From assembly GCF_004014805.1 (NCBI RefSeq), contig NZ_ATDN01000045.1, positions 124,001 through 188,000 of the forward strand: DNA of 64,000 nt. Reading direction: 5' to 3'. The stretch is from Mycolicibacterium elephantis DSM 44368. GTDB taxonomy: Bacteria > Actinomycetota > Actinomycetes > Mycobacteriales > Mycobacteriaceae. The notes beneath the pieces were generated by a model. The model saw nothing but the letters and a program-made list of their open reading frames with translations, had not been told where the DNA came from and searched no databases. A program made the position numbers and the translations under genes. This document shows, piece by piece, positions 51,130-59,707 of this stretch (its first letter is position 1; the number at the start of each line of letters is the position of its first letter).

Positions 51130-51148
51130 GAGAACACACGTTATCGTG
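51127..51148. promoter_or_regulatory. Degenerate copy of the island palindrome
   Basis: CATGAGAA-N6-TTATCGTG matches 6 of 8 and 5 of 8 positions of the recurring element and overlaps the start codon of the isochorismatase-fold gene. A related GAGAA...ACGTTATC string lies at 50449-50462 upstream of the amidohydrolase. Suggestive only. Confidence 0.3.
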
Positions 51149-51178
51149 AGTCGGCAATTTATGTTTACAGGAGTGCAG

Positions 51179-51616
51179 ATGGACAGCTGGGAGCTGGAGG
51201 TACGGGAGTCTGTTCGTCAGACGCTGTCCGACTACACCGCGGCCACCGATCGTTTCGACCTTCACTCGCTGGCGCAGTGTTTCGCGCCCGACGGTGTCCT
51301 GGAATTCAGCGGCGGTACCGAACCGCTGACGGGGCCCGCGGCCATCGAAGCGGGTCTCGGTGCGGCGATCGCCCAGGAGCCGAGTGCGGCCAAGCGAGCT
51401 CCGTCGCACGTCCGCCATCACGTTTCGAGCATTCGCTTCGGCGCGGTCGCGCGGGATCGTGTCGAGGTCAGCAGCTACTTCGCGGTGCACACCGACGTCG
51501 GGCTCGACCACTGGGGCCGCTATCGCGATGTCCTGATACCGGTCAACGGGCGGTGGTTGTTCGCACACCGGCGAATCGGTGTCGACGGCTTCGCCGCCGA
51601 CAGCCTCATGCGGTGA
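51179..51616 (+). CDS. SnoaL-like (NTF2-fold) protein
   Basis: The 145-residue protein has a SnoaL_4 pattern: YTAATDRFDLHSLAQCFAPDGVLEF at the N-terminus and RVEVSSYFAVHTDVG, GRYRDVLIPVNGRWLFAHRRI later. A role as a dehydratase, isomerase or cyclase is possible. ATG 51179 follows AGGAG at 7 nt. Its last 11 bases overlap the convergent luciferase-like gene. Confidence 0.82.
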   Translation: MDSWELEVRESVRQTLSDYTAATDRFDLHSLAQCFAPDGVLEFSGGTEPLTGPAAIEAGLGAAIAQEPSAAKRAPSHVRHHVSSIRFGAVARDRVEVSSYFAVHTDVGLDHWGRYRDVLIPVNGRWLFAHRRIGVDGFAADSLMR

Positions 51617-52508
51617 TGAACTCCTCGGCGAACGCATGTGCGCGTTCGAGGACTTCGGCGCGGTTGGCGCCCTGGGGGGCGATGGTCAGCCACGTCACGC
51701 CCATCGCCTCGAGTTTCGCGATGGTGGCGTGGCGTTCGTCGGTCGATCTGCTGTCGTCGAGCATGGTGCCCGCCGAGAAACAGATGTCCAGCGGCTCGGT
51801 GCGACCGATCTCGGCTGCGTACTTCTTGGCCCACCCGATCGCCGCCTCCAGTTCCTCGAGCGTGGAGATTTCCGCGGTGCGCGACGCCGTCGCGTAGCCG
51901 AAGGTGTTGAACGGTGCCCAGCCTTGGGCACGTGACACCGCGCGCCGCACGGCGGGTTTGCTGTTACCGCCCACCCAGATCGGTGGAGTAGCCACAGGAA
52001 CCGGTCGCAGCCGGACTCCGCGCGCGTTGAACGACGTGCCCTCATAGGCGGTGTCCTCACCGGTCATCACCTTGGCCAGCACGTCGAGCGCTTCGTCGAG
52101 CAATGCTCCGCGGTTGTCGAAATCGACTCCCAGCGCCTTGAATTCGGGCTTGAGATAGCCGGCTGCCGTGCCGAGGATGAGCCTGCCCCCGGACAGTACG
52201 GCAAGGCTGTGGATCGACTTCGCGCCCAGGAAGGGGTTGCGGTACGCGGCGATGTAGACGTTGGTCAGCAGTTTCACGTCGGTGGTGGCCGCGGCAGCGA
52301 ACGACAACGCGACGAACGGGTCCAGCGCGTGGTGTCCGCCGTGGTCGAGCCACTTCGCGTCGGGTGCCGGGTGGTCGGTGACGTGCACCGCGGCGTATCC
52401 GTTGGCCTCGGCGACGCGGGCGATCTCCGCAATCGCTTCGGCGGTGACGAACTCGGGCACGGCCTCCACCCGTTGGGTGGGCAGTTCAAGCGAGTACGAA
52501 ACGGGCAT
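51606..52508 (-). CDS. LLM-class (F420-dependent type) oxidoreductase
   Basis: The 300-residue luciferase-like TIM-barrel protein has blocks EANGYAAVHVTDHPAPD, KLLTNVYIAAYRNPFLGAKSIHSLAVLSGGRLILGTAAGYLKPEF and TPPIWVGGNSKPAVRRAVS. In mycobacteria this group usually uses reduced F420 rather than FMN, though the cofactor is inferred. It is 27 bp downstream of the acyl-CoA dehydrogenase gene and probably co-transcribed with it from the 53.8-kb promoter. Confidence 0.88.
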   Translation of the reverse strand: MPVSYSLELPTQRVEAVPEFVTAEAIAEIARVAEANGYAAVHVTDHPAPDAKWLDHGGHHALDPFVALSFAAAATTDVKLLTNVYIAAYRNPFLGAKSIHSLAVLSGGRLILGTAAGYLKPEFKALGVDFDNRGALLDEALDVLAKVMTGEDTAYEGTSFNARGVRLRPVPVATPPIWVGGNSKPAVRRAVSRAQGWAPFNTFGYATASRTAEISTLEELEAAIGWAKKYAAEIGRTEPLDICFSAGTMLDDSRSTDERHATIAKLEAMGVTWLTIAPQGANRAEVLERAHAFAEEFITA

Positions 52509-52535
52509 CGTCGTCCTTCCGGCTAGTGGCTTGAT

Positions 52536-53654
52536 CTAGTGGCTTGATGTGGTGACCAGGGTGGCCAGGCGTTGGGCGTGGTAGTCGGGGCTGCCGAAGA
52601 TCAACTGGGTGGCTTTCGCGCGACGGACGTAGAGGTGTGCGTCGTGCTCCCAGGTGAACCCGATGCCACCGTGGATGCGCATGTTGTCCAGTGCCACCTG
52701 GAGGAACGCCTCCGAGCAGGCCATCTTGGCCACCGATGCCGCCACAGCCCGCTGTTCACCGTCGGGAACCTCGGCGGCGTGCTGTAACGCGGACCGGGCG
52801 CCCTCCACCAGTACGAGCATGTCCGCGCAACGGTGCTTGACGGCCTGAAAGCTGCCGATGGCGCGCCCGAACTGGATCCGTTCTTTGGCGTAGCGCACGG
52901 CCATGTCAAGGCAGCGTTGCGCCGCACCCACCTGTTCGGCGGCGAGTGCGACGATCGCGACGTGGTATGCCCGCTCCAGGCCGGCCGTCGCGCCACCGTC
53001 GGCGCCGATGAGGCGGGCGGGAACGCCGTCGAAGCTCAGCTTCGCCACCTTGCGCGTACGGTCGAGCGTTGCCAGTGGCTCGCGGGTGAGCCCGTCGGCG
53101 TCCGCACTGACCGCGACCAGAGAGATGCCCGCGTCCGTATTCGCCGCGGCCAGAATGATATTCGCCGTGTGCCCGTCGATAACCCGATCCGCGTCTCCGT
53201 AGAGCCGGTAGCCGATCCCGTCGCTGCGCGCCGTCAACGTCACCGCGTCGGGATCCCAGGCATCGAGAGTCCCGTTGAGAACGACCGTGGCGGTTTTCGA
53301 ACCGTCGACGAGCGAGGGTAGGTACTCGCTCATCGCGATCGCGTCTCCGCTGCCGAGCAGCGTCGGGATCGCCAAGGCGACCGTGGCGAAGAACGGCGCG
53401 CACAGCAGCGCCGCGCCCATCTCCTCGAAGACGACTGCCAGCTCCCGCATGCCCGCCGCGGCGCCCCCGAACTCCTCCGGTACCGCGATCGCGGCCAGGC
53501 CGAGGTCGGCGGTGAGCTCGCGCCAGACCCCCTCGTCGTAGCCTGCCGGCGAATCCATCACAGCCCGCACGGCACTGCTCGACGATCGGGCGGCAAGAAA
53601 ATCGCGGACCGCTTCGCGGAGGTCGCCGACATCAACCCCGTCAGCTGTGGACAC
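52536..53654 (-). CDS. Acyl-CoA dehydrogenase (short, single-gene type)
   Basis: The 372-residue enzyme has an N-terminal helical domain (AAIAVPEEFGGAAAGMRELAVVFEEMGAAL), a central domain with weak FAD contacts, and a C-terminal HGGIGFTWEHDAHLYVRRAKA. The latter is typical of the beta-type partner subunits of mycobacterial heteromeric dehydrogenases. No full FAD-binding partner gene is in the same operon, so it may pair with one of the other subunits. GTG 53654 is preferred to a start at 53765. Divergent from the amidohydrolase operon. Confidence 0.87.
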   Translation of the reverse strand: MSTADGVDVGDLREAVRDFLAARSSSSAVRAVMDSPAGYDEGVWRELTADLGLAAIAVPEEFGGAAAGMRELAVVFEEMGAALLCAPFFATVALAIPTLLGSGDAIAMSEYLPSLVDGSKTATVVLNGTLDAWDPDAVTLTARSDGIGYRLYGDADRVIDGHTANIILAAANTDAGISLVAVSADADGLTREPLATLDRTRKVAKLSFDGVPARLIGADGGATAGLERAYHVAIVALAAEQVGAAQRCLDMAVRYAKERIQFGRAIGSFQAVKHRCADMLVLVEGARSALQHAAEVPDGEQRAVAASVAKMACSEAFLQVALDNMRIHGGIGFTWEHDAHLYVRRAKATQLIFGSPDYHAQRLATLVTTSSH

Positions 53655-53823
53655 GCCGACCGCCTTGGTCAGCTGCGGCCAATTTCGTTGGTGCAGCCAT
53701 GTTTTCCTTCCACACGGGCGAGGCGGTGACCACCATCGAGGTGACCCGTCCGACAGCGACCGCACCGATTGGAGACATCCCGGGGATAGGCATTACCGAT
53801 CGAGGATAGTATCTTTTCCTGAA

Positions 53824-53845
53824 TGAGAGAATAAGCATTCTCGCA
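53824..53845. promoter_or_regulatory. Island palindrome, TGAGAGAA-N6-TTCTCGCA
   Basis: 8-6-8 inverted repeat with one mismatch, 17-38 bp upstream of the amidohydrolase start at 53862 and within the 207-bp divergent space to the acyl-CoA dehydrogenase. It probably controls the four-gene amidohydrolase operon and possibly the minus-strand pair. Confidence 0.72.
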
Positions 53846-53861
53846 ACTAAGGAGCGGCGCG

Positions 53862-55055
53862 GTGACCACCCTCGACTACGGCATCATTGACTGCGATACG
53901 CACTGCTACGAGACACGGGACGCGTTCACCCGGTATCTGCCCGAAGAGTTCAAGGACCGCGCGATCACGACCGTGCGGGGCGCCGACGGTGTGGAGGTGA
54001 TTCTCGCAGGTCGCCGGGTGGCAACGTTCAACAGCGAAGGTGGCCTCGGCCTGGACGTGGCGTACCGCCCGGGTTCGCTCAAGGAGATGCTGCGCCAGAT
54101 GGGTTCGGGCAACCCCGAGGAGTCCTACGAACCGCAGCCCATGCAACCCGAGTACATCGAACGTTCGGCCCGGCTGGCGGTGATGGCCAAGCAGAACGTC
54201 GAGCGGATGGTGATCTATCCCAGCGGGATGGCGCTGGCCGCCGAACACTACGTCGACGACACCGCTGCGCTGTACGCCAACCTGCGGTCGTTCAACCGCT
54301 GGATCGACGAGGAGTGGGGCTTCAACTTCGAGGACCGCATCTACGCGACCGCGCTGGTGTCGCTGCGCGACCTCGATTCCGCAGTGGCCGAGACGGAGGC
54401 GATCATCGCCGCGGGCGCCAAGTTCGTGATGCTGCCGACGGGCCCCGCCTACGGGCGGTCGCCGGGCGACCCGTACTTCGACCCGGTCTACGCGCGGCTC
54501 GAAGAGGCCGGCTGCGTGCTGGTGTACCACATCATGCCGTTCTGGTACTTCACCGCGATCTCACCCGCATGGGGACACAACCCCGACCCGGCGTCCTGGC
54601 ACATGTCGGCGTGGCAGTGGATGAACATCTACGGGCAGCGGCCGATCGAGGACACGCTCTCTGCGCTGATCTTCGACAACCTGTTCGGCCGCTTCCCGAA
54701 GCTCAACGCGCTGGTCGCCGAGCACGGCGCCGAGTGGGTGCCGTATTTCGTCAAGCACATGGACAAGAGCAGGGGAATGGGCCGCAACGGCCCGTGGATC
54801 GGCGGCAAGTTGACCGAGCGGCCGTCGGCCATCTTCCGCAGGCATGTCCGCGTGGTGCCGTACCCGGAGGACGACATCCCAGGCATCGTCAGCAGCCTCG
54901 GTTACGACGACGTCCTGGTGATGGGTTCGGATTTCCCGCACGCCGAAGGGCTGGCCGAACCGGCGGACTTCGTCAAGCTGCTCGATCCGCTCGACGATGC
55001 GGCGAAGCGGCGCATCATGCGCGGCAACGCCGAAGAGCTGTTGCTGCGGAGCTGA
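53862..55055 (+). CDS. Amidohydrolase family protein (Amidohydro_2)
   Basis: The 397-residue protein has IIDCDTHCYETRDAF (D-x-D-x-H metal motif), RIYATALVSLRDLDSA, LVYHIMPFWYF and the C-terminal LVMGSDFPHAEGLAEP with the catalytic Asp. It is a paralogue of 49206-50402 and of the partial gene at 63588. GTG 53862 has AAGGAG at 7 nt. First gene of an operon with two acyl-CoA dehydrogenases and an acyl-CoA synthetase, so it probably acts on the same CoA-linked substrate. Confidence 0.88.
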   Translation: MTTLDYGIIDCDTHCYETRDAFTRYLPEEFKDRAITTVRGADGVEVILAGRRVATFNSEGGLGLDVAYRPGSLKEMLRQMGSGNPEESYEPQPMQPEYIERSARLAVMAKQNVERMVIYPSGMALAAEHYVDDTAALYANLRSFNRWIDEEWGFNFEDRIYATALVSLRDLDSAVAETEAIIAAGAKFVMLPTGPAYGRSPGDPYFDPVYARLEEAGCVLVYHIMPFWYFTAISPAWGHNPDPASWHMSAWQWMNIYGQRPIEDTLSALIFDNLFGRFPKLNALVAEHGAEWVPYFVKHMDKSRGMGRNGPWIGGKLTERPSAIFRRHVRVVPYPEDDIPGIVSSLGYDDVLVMGSDFPHAEGLAEPADFVKLLDPLDDAAKRRIMRGNAEELLLRS

Positions 55056-55061
55056 CCGGAG

Positions 55062-56042
55062 GTGAGCACTGAGGGAGATGCCGCCCTCGACGATGCCGTC
55101 GACATCGAACTGGTTCGTGGTGCGGCGCGCGCCTTCCTGACCGGATGCGACACGCAGGATTCACTCAAAGATCTTGCGGCGATGGACTGGACCGGTCTGC
55201 TGGTCGAGGAGGATCTCGGCGGCAGCGGGTGGCGTCCGGTCGAGACGACGGTGATCGCCGAGGAACTCGGACGCGCCGGCAACTCGACGCAGTGGCTCGG
55301 CTGCGTCACGGCCGCGGCGGCGTTGAGCTCGGCGCCGGTCGACGTCCGTAATCGATGGTTACCCCCGATGCTCGACGGAACCGGCACGGCGGCGTGTGCC
55401 CTGTTCGGGGATGTCACCCGCGTGGTGCGTGCGGATGCGGTCGACGTCATCGTCACGTTCGACGGCAACGGGATTCGGCTGTTCGAAGGGGCGGGCAGCC
55501 TGCGGCGCGAGCTCGACGACGAGCTGCTGGACGTCAACCGTCCGGTATGGCGTGTGGAGCTCGCCGGAGCGGACAGCGTGCAGATCGGTGGACCCGAGCG
55601 TGCGCAGCAGCTCCTCGCGTTGGCCAGGGTCCTGCTCAGCGCGGACTCGCTGGGCGCGCTGTCGGCGGCGTTCGAGCGGCTGGTCGCCTACCTCAAGGAT
55701 CGGATCGCGTTCGGTGCGCCGATCGCGAGTTTCCAGGCGGTACAACACCGTCTGGTGGAGTTGCTGGTCTTCGAGGCCAAGGCGCGCGCGGTGCTCACCA
55801 AGGCGGCCCGCGCGCTGGCGTCGGAGGCCGCGACGGGGGTGGGGCTGTCCGCCGTGGCGCACGCGTTCGTCGCGGCCAACGCCACCGCCGCCGTCGACGA
55901 GTGCATGCAACTCTCGGGCGGCATCGGGTTCACCTGGGAGTACCCGCTGCATCATGACCTGCGGCGGGTGTTCACCAATGGGTACCTGCTCGGCACGGCG
56001 CGCTCCAGTCGGGCGCTGTTCGCGGCGGGGGCCGGGTGGTGA
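55062..56042 (+). CDS. Acyl-CoA dehydrogenase, beta-type partner subunit
   Basis: The 326-residue protein is shorter than a full acyl-CoA dehydrogenase (about 380-400), lacks the strong FAD-binding loop, and keeps the C-terminal SGGIGFTWEYPLHHDLRRVFTNGYLLG. This is typical of the second subunit of mycobacterial alpha2beta2 dehydrogenases. The full-length partner follows at 56039 with GTGA overlap. Start GTG 55062 sits next to GGAGG. Confidence 0.88.
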   Translation: MSTEGDAALDDAVDIELVRGAARAFLTGCDTQDSLKDLAAMDWTGLLVEEDLGGSGWRPVETTVIAEELGRAGNSTQWLGCVTAAAALSSAPVDVRNRWLPPMLDGTGTAACALFGDVTRVVRADAVDVIVTFDGNGIRLFEGAGSLRRELDDELLDVNRPVWRVELAGADSVQIGGPERAQQLLALARVLLSADSLGALSAAFERLVAYLKDRIAFGAPIASFQAVQHRLVELLVFEAKARAVLTKAARALASEAATGVGLSAVAHAFVAANATAAVDECMQLSGGIGFTWEYPLHHDLRRVFTNGYLLGTARSSRALFAAGAGW

Positions 56043-57235
56043 GCGCCGCGACCGCCCGGCCGACCGAGGCCGAGCTGGCCGGGTTCCGCGACCGCGTCAA
56101 AGCGCACATCGCCGAGCACGCGCCGCCGTTCGAGGCCCGCGAGGGCCATCGTGCGCCCGTGACCGCCGAGCAGGAAGCGCGACTGCGCACCTGGTTCGCG
56201 TCGTTGTTCGATGCCGGTTTCGTCGGTGGGGACTGGCCGGTCGAGTACGGCGGACGTGCGGACCACCACCCGCTGCACGACCGGATCGTCTCCGAGGAGA
56301 TTCTGCGGGCCCGCGCGCCACGGCCCGTCGACCAGGTCAACCTGGCGGCACACGTGCTGCTGCATTTCGGCTCCGATGAACAGAAATCCGCGCTGCTGCC
56401 GCGGATCCGGAGCAGCGAGCATGTGTGGTGCCAGTTGCTCAGCGAGCCCGATGCGGGCAGCGACATCGCCGCCGTGCGCTGCAAGGGCACCCGGCAGCCC
56501 GACGGGTCATGGGTGATCGACGGGCAGAAGACGTGGATCACCGACGGGCACTGGGCCGACATGGGTTTGGCGCTGGTACGCACCGATCCGTCGTCCTCGC
56601 GTCACCACGGGCTGTCGGCGTTCGTCGTGCCGTTGACCGCACCGGGCATCGAGGTCCGTCCGATCCGCACGATCAACGAGGCGATCGAGGTCAACGAGGT
56701 CTTCTTCGACGGTGTGACGCTGGCTGCCGACAGCTTGATCGGCGAGCCCGGGCAGGGCTGGTCGATCATCATGGCGGGCCTGGATTTCGAACGCTTCGGC
56801 ATCGGCGGCAACGTCATCCTGCTCGAGCTGCTGATCGACGACCTGGTCACGGTGGCGCGACACGGCCGCATCGACGGCATGCCAGCGCTGCAGCACGAAG
56901 ACATCCGGCATCAGGTCGCCGAGTTGGCCGTCGAGGTCGAGGTGGCCAAGGCCTTCATCGATGACCATGTCGAACGGATGGTGGCCGGTGCCGAGCAGAC
57001 GGGCGATGGTTCGATCGCCAAGCTCAGCTTCGCTGAGACATACCACCGGGTTTCGGCCTACGGCGCGCAGCTGTCGGCAATGGTCTGCACGGTCGCGGAT
57101 CCGGATGTGGCGCAGGCCAAACAGCGTCTGAAAGAATGCTGGCTGTGGTCTCGTGCATACACCGTGTCCGGCGGCAGCTCTGAGATGATGCGCAACATTC
57201 TGGCCAAACGACGACTGCTGCTGCCGACGCGCTGA
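56039..57235 (+). CDS. Acyl-CoA dehydrogenase, FAD-binding subunit
   Basis: The 398-residue enzyme has the substrate/FAD blocks VWCQLLSEPDAGSDIAAVRC, DGQKTWITDGHWADMGLALVRTD, VFFDGVTL and the C-terminal YTVSGGSSEMMRNILAKRRL. It is the probable alpha subunit of a heteromeric enzyme with the 326-residue partner. GTG 56039 overlaps the partner's stop, and its own stop shares a base with the synthetase ATG (TGATG), so the subunits and the synthetase are co-translated. Confidence 0.9.
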   Translation: MSAATARPTEAELAGFRDRVKAHIAEHAPPFEAREGHRAPVTAEQEARLRTWFASLFDAGFVGGDWPVEYGGRADHHPLHDRIVSEEILRARAPRPVDQVNLAAHVLLHFGSDEQKSALLPRIRSSEHVWCQLLSEPDAGSDIAAVRCKGTRQPDGSWVIDGQKTWITDGHWADMGLALVRTDPSSSRHHGLSAFVVPLTAPGIEVRPIRTINEAIEVNEVFFDGVTLAADSLIGEPGQGWSIIMAGLDFERFGIGGNVILLELLIDDLVTVARHGRIDGMPALQHEDIRHQVAELAVEVEVAKAFIDDHVERMVAGAEQTGDGSIAKLSFAETYHRVSAYGAQLSAMVCTVADPDVAQAKQRLKECWLWSRAYTVSGGSSEMMRNILAKRRLLLPTR

Positions 57236-58770
57236 TGGCGCAAACCTACTGGGGGCTGGTCGAGGCCGGGGCGCGGAGGCATCCCGACCGCGTCGTTCTC
57301 GTCGACGACTACGGTCGCAGCCTGACGAGCAGTCAGTTGCGCGACGCGGCGGAGCGCACCGCTGCCGCGCTGTCCGAACGTGGGGTCACCGCGGGCACCG
57401 TGGTGACGTGGCAGTTGCCGACCACGCTGGAGACGATGGTCGTGATGGTGGCGCTGACCAGGCTCGGCGCGGTACAGAATCCTGTGTTGCCGATCTGGCG
57501 CCAGAGCGAAATCCGTTTCGTGACAGAGCAGCTCGGTACCGAGGTGTTCGTCGTTCCCGGGGTGTGGCGCGGATTCGACCACGTCGCGCTCGCCGAGGAG
57601 TTGACGCGCGAACGGCCGATGACGATCGTGGTGGTCGACCACGACACGCCGATCGCGGGGGACCTTCGGCTGCCATCGGCGGATCCTGCGCTGCTACCGC
57701 CGCCGCCGGCGTCGGGCGAGGAAGCGCGGTGGGTCTACTACTCCTCGGGCACGACCGCGGCGCCGAAAGGCATCCGGCACTGTGATCGCTCGGTGATCGC
57801 CGGATCGGCAGGGGTGGTCGGCATGTTCGGCGCGTCGAGCAGCGACATCAACCCGATCGCGTTTCCGGTCTCGCACATCGGCGGCGCCGCGATGCTGGCC
57901 GCCAGCCTGCTGACCGGTATGCGCCTGGTGCTGTTCGACGCCTTCGATCCGGTCCACACCCCGAAGGCGGTCGCCGCGCACCGCCCGACGATGCTCGGTT
58001 CGGCAACGCCCTTCTTCGTCGCCTACATGGCTGCGCAGCGCGAGCACGGCGCCGAACCACTGTTTCCCGATCTGCGCGGGTGTGTCGGAGGCGGCGCGCC
58101 GATCACGCCCGAGCTGGGACGACAAGTGCGCGAGACGCTTTCGGTGGCCGGGATCGCGAACTCGTGGGGGCTGACCGAGTTCCCGGTGGTGACCTCGCCG
58201 CCGCCGGACGGTAAACCGGAGGTTCTGGATCACACCGTCGGGCAACCCGTTCCCGGCGTAGCCATCCGGGTGGTCGACGACAACGAGCGCGAAGTGAGGG
58301 TAGGGGAGGAAGGCGAGCTGCGCCTCAAGGGACCCCAGTGTTTCCTCGGCTACGTCGATGCGTCGCTGGACGCCGATGCGTTCGACGCCGACGGCTGGTT
58401 TCGCAGCGGTGACCGGGGCCGTATCGACGCCGACGGCAACGTCGCGATCACCGGGCGCATCAAAGACGCCATCATCCGCAACGCCGAGAACATCTCCGCG
58501 CTGGAGATCGAGGGTGTTTTGGCGAGCCACCCGGCGGTTGCCGACGTCGCGGTCATCGGTGTGCCGGATCCCCGTACCGGCGAACGGGTGTGCGCGGTGG
58601 TCGTGGCGACCTCCGACATCACGCTGTCCGATCTCGCAAAGCACTGTCAGAACTCGGGTTTGAGTAAACACAAGTCACCGGAGCGGCTCGAGCTGGTGGA
58701 AGCATTGCCGCGCAACCTCACCGGAAAGGTACTCAAGAACGAGTTGCGTGCGCGCTTCGCTCCTCGCTGA
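57235..58770 (+). CDS. AMP-forming acyl-CoA synthetase
   Basis: The 511-residue ANL-family ligase has the phosphate loop VYYSSGTTAAPKGIRHCD, GLTEFPV, the ribose-binding WFRSGDRGRID, the hinge region ITGRIKDAIIRNAENISALEIEG and the catalytic Lys in NLTGKVLKNEL. It should activate the acid processed by the preceding amidohydrolase and dehydrogenase. Its last 38 bases overlap the convergent IclR gene. It differs from the synthetase at 32345, so the island can activate at least two acids. Confidence 0.92.
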   Translation: MAQTYWGLVEAGARRHPDRVVLVDDYGRSLTSSQLRDAAERTAAALSERGVTAGTVVTWQLPTTLETMVVMVALTRLGAVQNPVLPIWRQSEIRFVTEQLGTEVFVVPGVWRGFDHVALAEELTRERPMTIVVVDHDTPIAGDLRLPSADPALLPPPPASGEEARWVYYSSGTTAAPKGIRHCDRSVIAGSAGVVGMFGASSSDINPIAFPVSHIGGAAMLAASLLTGMRLVLFDAFDPVHTPKAVAAHRPTMLGSATPFFVAYMAAQREHGAEPLFPDLRGCVGGGAPITPELGRQVRETLSVAGIANSWGLTEFPVVTSPPPDGKPEVLDHTVGQPVPGVAIRVVDDNEREVRVGEEGELRLKGPQCFLGYVDASLDADAFDADGWFRSGDRGRIDADGNVAITGRIKDAIIRNAENISALEIEGVLASHPAVADVAVIGVPDPRTGERVCAVVVATSDITLSDLAKHCQNSGLSKHKSPERLELVEALPRNLTGKVLKNELRARFAPR

Positions 58771-59620
58771 TGCGTGCGATCTCCTGCAACAGCGGCTCGG
58801 CCGCGGTGCGTGTTTCGCGGACAGTCATCCGGCGTAGCGGGTGCACACTCAGGATCAGTTGCACTCGGGAGTTGGAGTCGAGCACGGGAGCCGAGATCGT
58901 GGCGACCGAGTGCGCGCCGCGGAGGCTTTCATCGGGCAGCATCTTGGTAGCGATGAACTCGACTCGGAGCTGGTCGACAACCGACCGCAGATTTCCCGGT
59001 ACGGAGTCATCCGACAGCGTGCCGATGGCGTGCGCCGCCTCCGCGAGTGCCGGAGTCATCCAGTCGACGTCGTAACCACGGCCGCGGGTGTGCGTCAACG
59101 CCGCGCGTAGACGCTCCGCCAGAGACGCGTCGCCCGCTGCGCCGCGTTGCACCCATGCCTCCTGCTCAGCCACGGAATCCCAAGCAGCACAAGCGAGTCC
59201 GAAAGGCGGTGCGTACGGGATCCGATCATTCGGAAGGGCCGCCGGCGGCGAATTCGACGGGTTTTCGAACGCGGTGATAACGAGGTCGTCTCCGATGCGC
59301 TCGACCACTGAGGCCGCCATGCCGGTCTTCTCGGCGAGACGCCGGATGGCACCGCGTGCGACCGCGGCGGTCGGACGCTCGGCGTCTAGGCGGGACGCGA
59401 TGAGGGCCAGCGCCGGGCCGAGATTGAACTCTTTGGATACGGGATCGCGGGTGACCCACCCGCGGTTCTGAAGGCTCGTCAGGATGGCATGAGCGGTTCC
59501 CTGGGAGAGGTCGAGTCGTCGCACGACGTCGGAGAACCGCATTCCACGAGCGTCAGTGCGGCTGAGGATCTCGATGATGTCGAGCACCCGCTCGGTCGGC
59601 GCTGAACCGGCCCCCTGCAC
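58733..59620 (-). CDS. IclR-family transcriptional regulator
   Basis: The 295-residue protein has an N-terminal winged helix (VLDIIEILSRTDARGMRFSDVVRRLDLSQGTAHAILTSLQNRGWV) and a C-terminal ligand domain (KTGMAASVVERIGDDLVITAF). It is divergent from the alcohol dehydrogenase operon at 59708, and the palindrome 59672-59693 lies in the gap. It is the likely regulator of that operon and of itself. GTG 59620 follows AAAGGAG. Confidence 0.92.
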   Translation of the reverse strand: MQGAGSAPTERVLDIIEILSRTDARGMRFSDVVRRLDLSQGTAHAILTSLQNRGWVTRDPVSKEFNLGPALALIASRLDAERPTAAVARGAIRRLAEKTGMAASVVERIGDDLVITAFENPSNSPPAALPNDRIPYAPPFGLACAAWDSVAEQEAWVQRGAAGDASLAERLRAALTHTRGRGYDVDWMTPALAEAAHAIGTLSDDSVPGNLRSVVDQLRVEFIATKMLPDESLRGAHSVATISAPVLDSNSRVQLILSVHPLRRMTVRETRTAAEPLLQEIARISEERSAHATRS

Positions 59621-59671
59621 CCTTGACTCCTTTTCGGCCGGATTCTACGGTGATTCTGAAATACGAAGAAC

Positions 59672-59693
59672 TAATCTCGGATATTCGAGATTA
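59672..59693. promoter_or_regulatory. Palindrome TAATCTCG-N6-CGAGATTA, probable IclR operator
   Basis: A perfect 8-6-8 inverted repeat lies 14-35 bp upstream of the alcohol dehydrogenase start and 52 bp upstream of the IclR start. Its arm orientation differs from the island palindrome, so it is a separate element. Confidence 0.75.
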
Positions 59694-59707
59694 TCAGCTG
59701 GCGAAGG

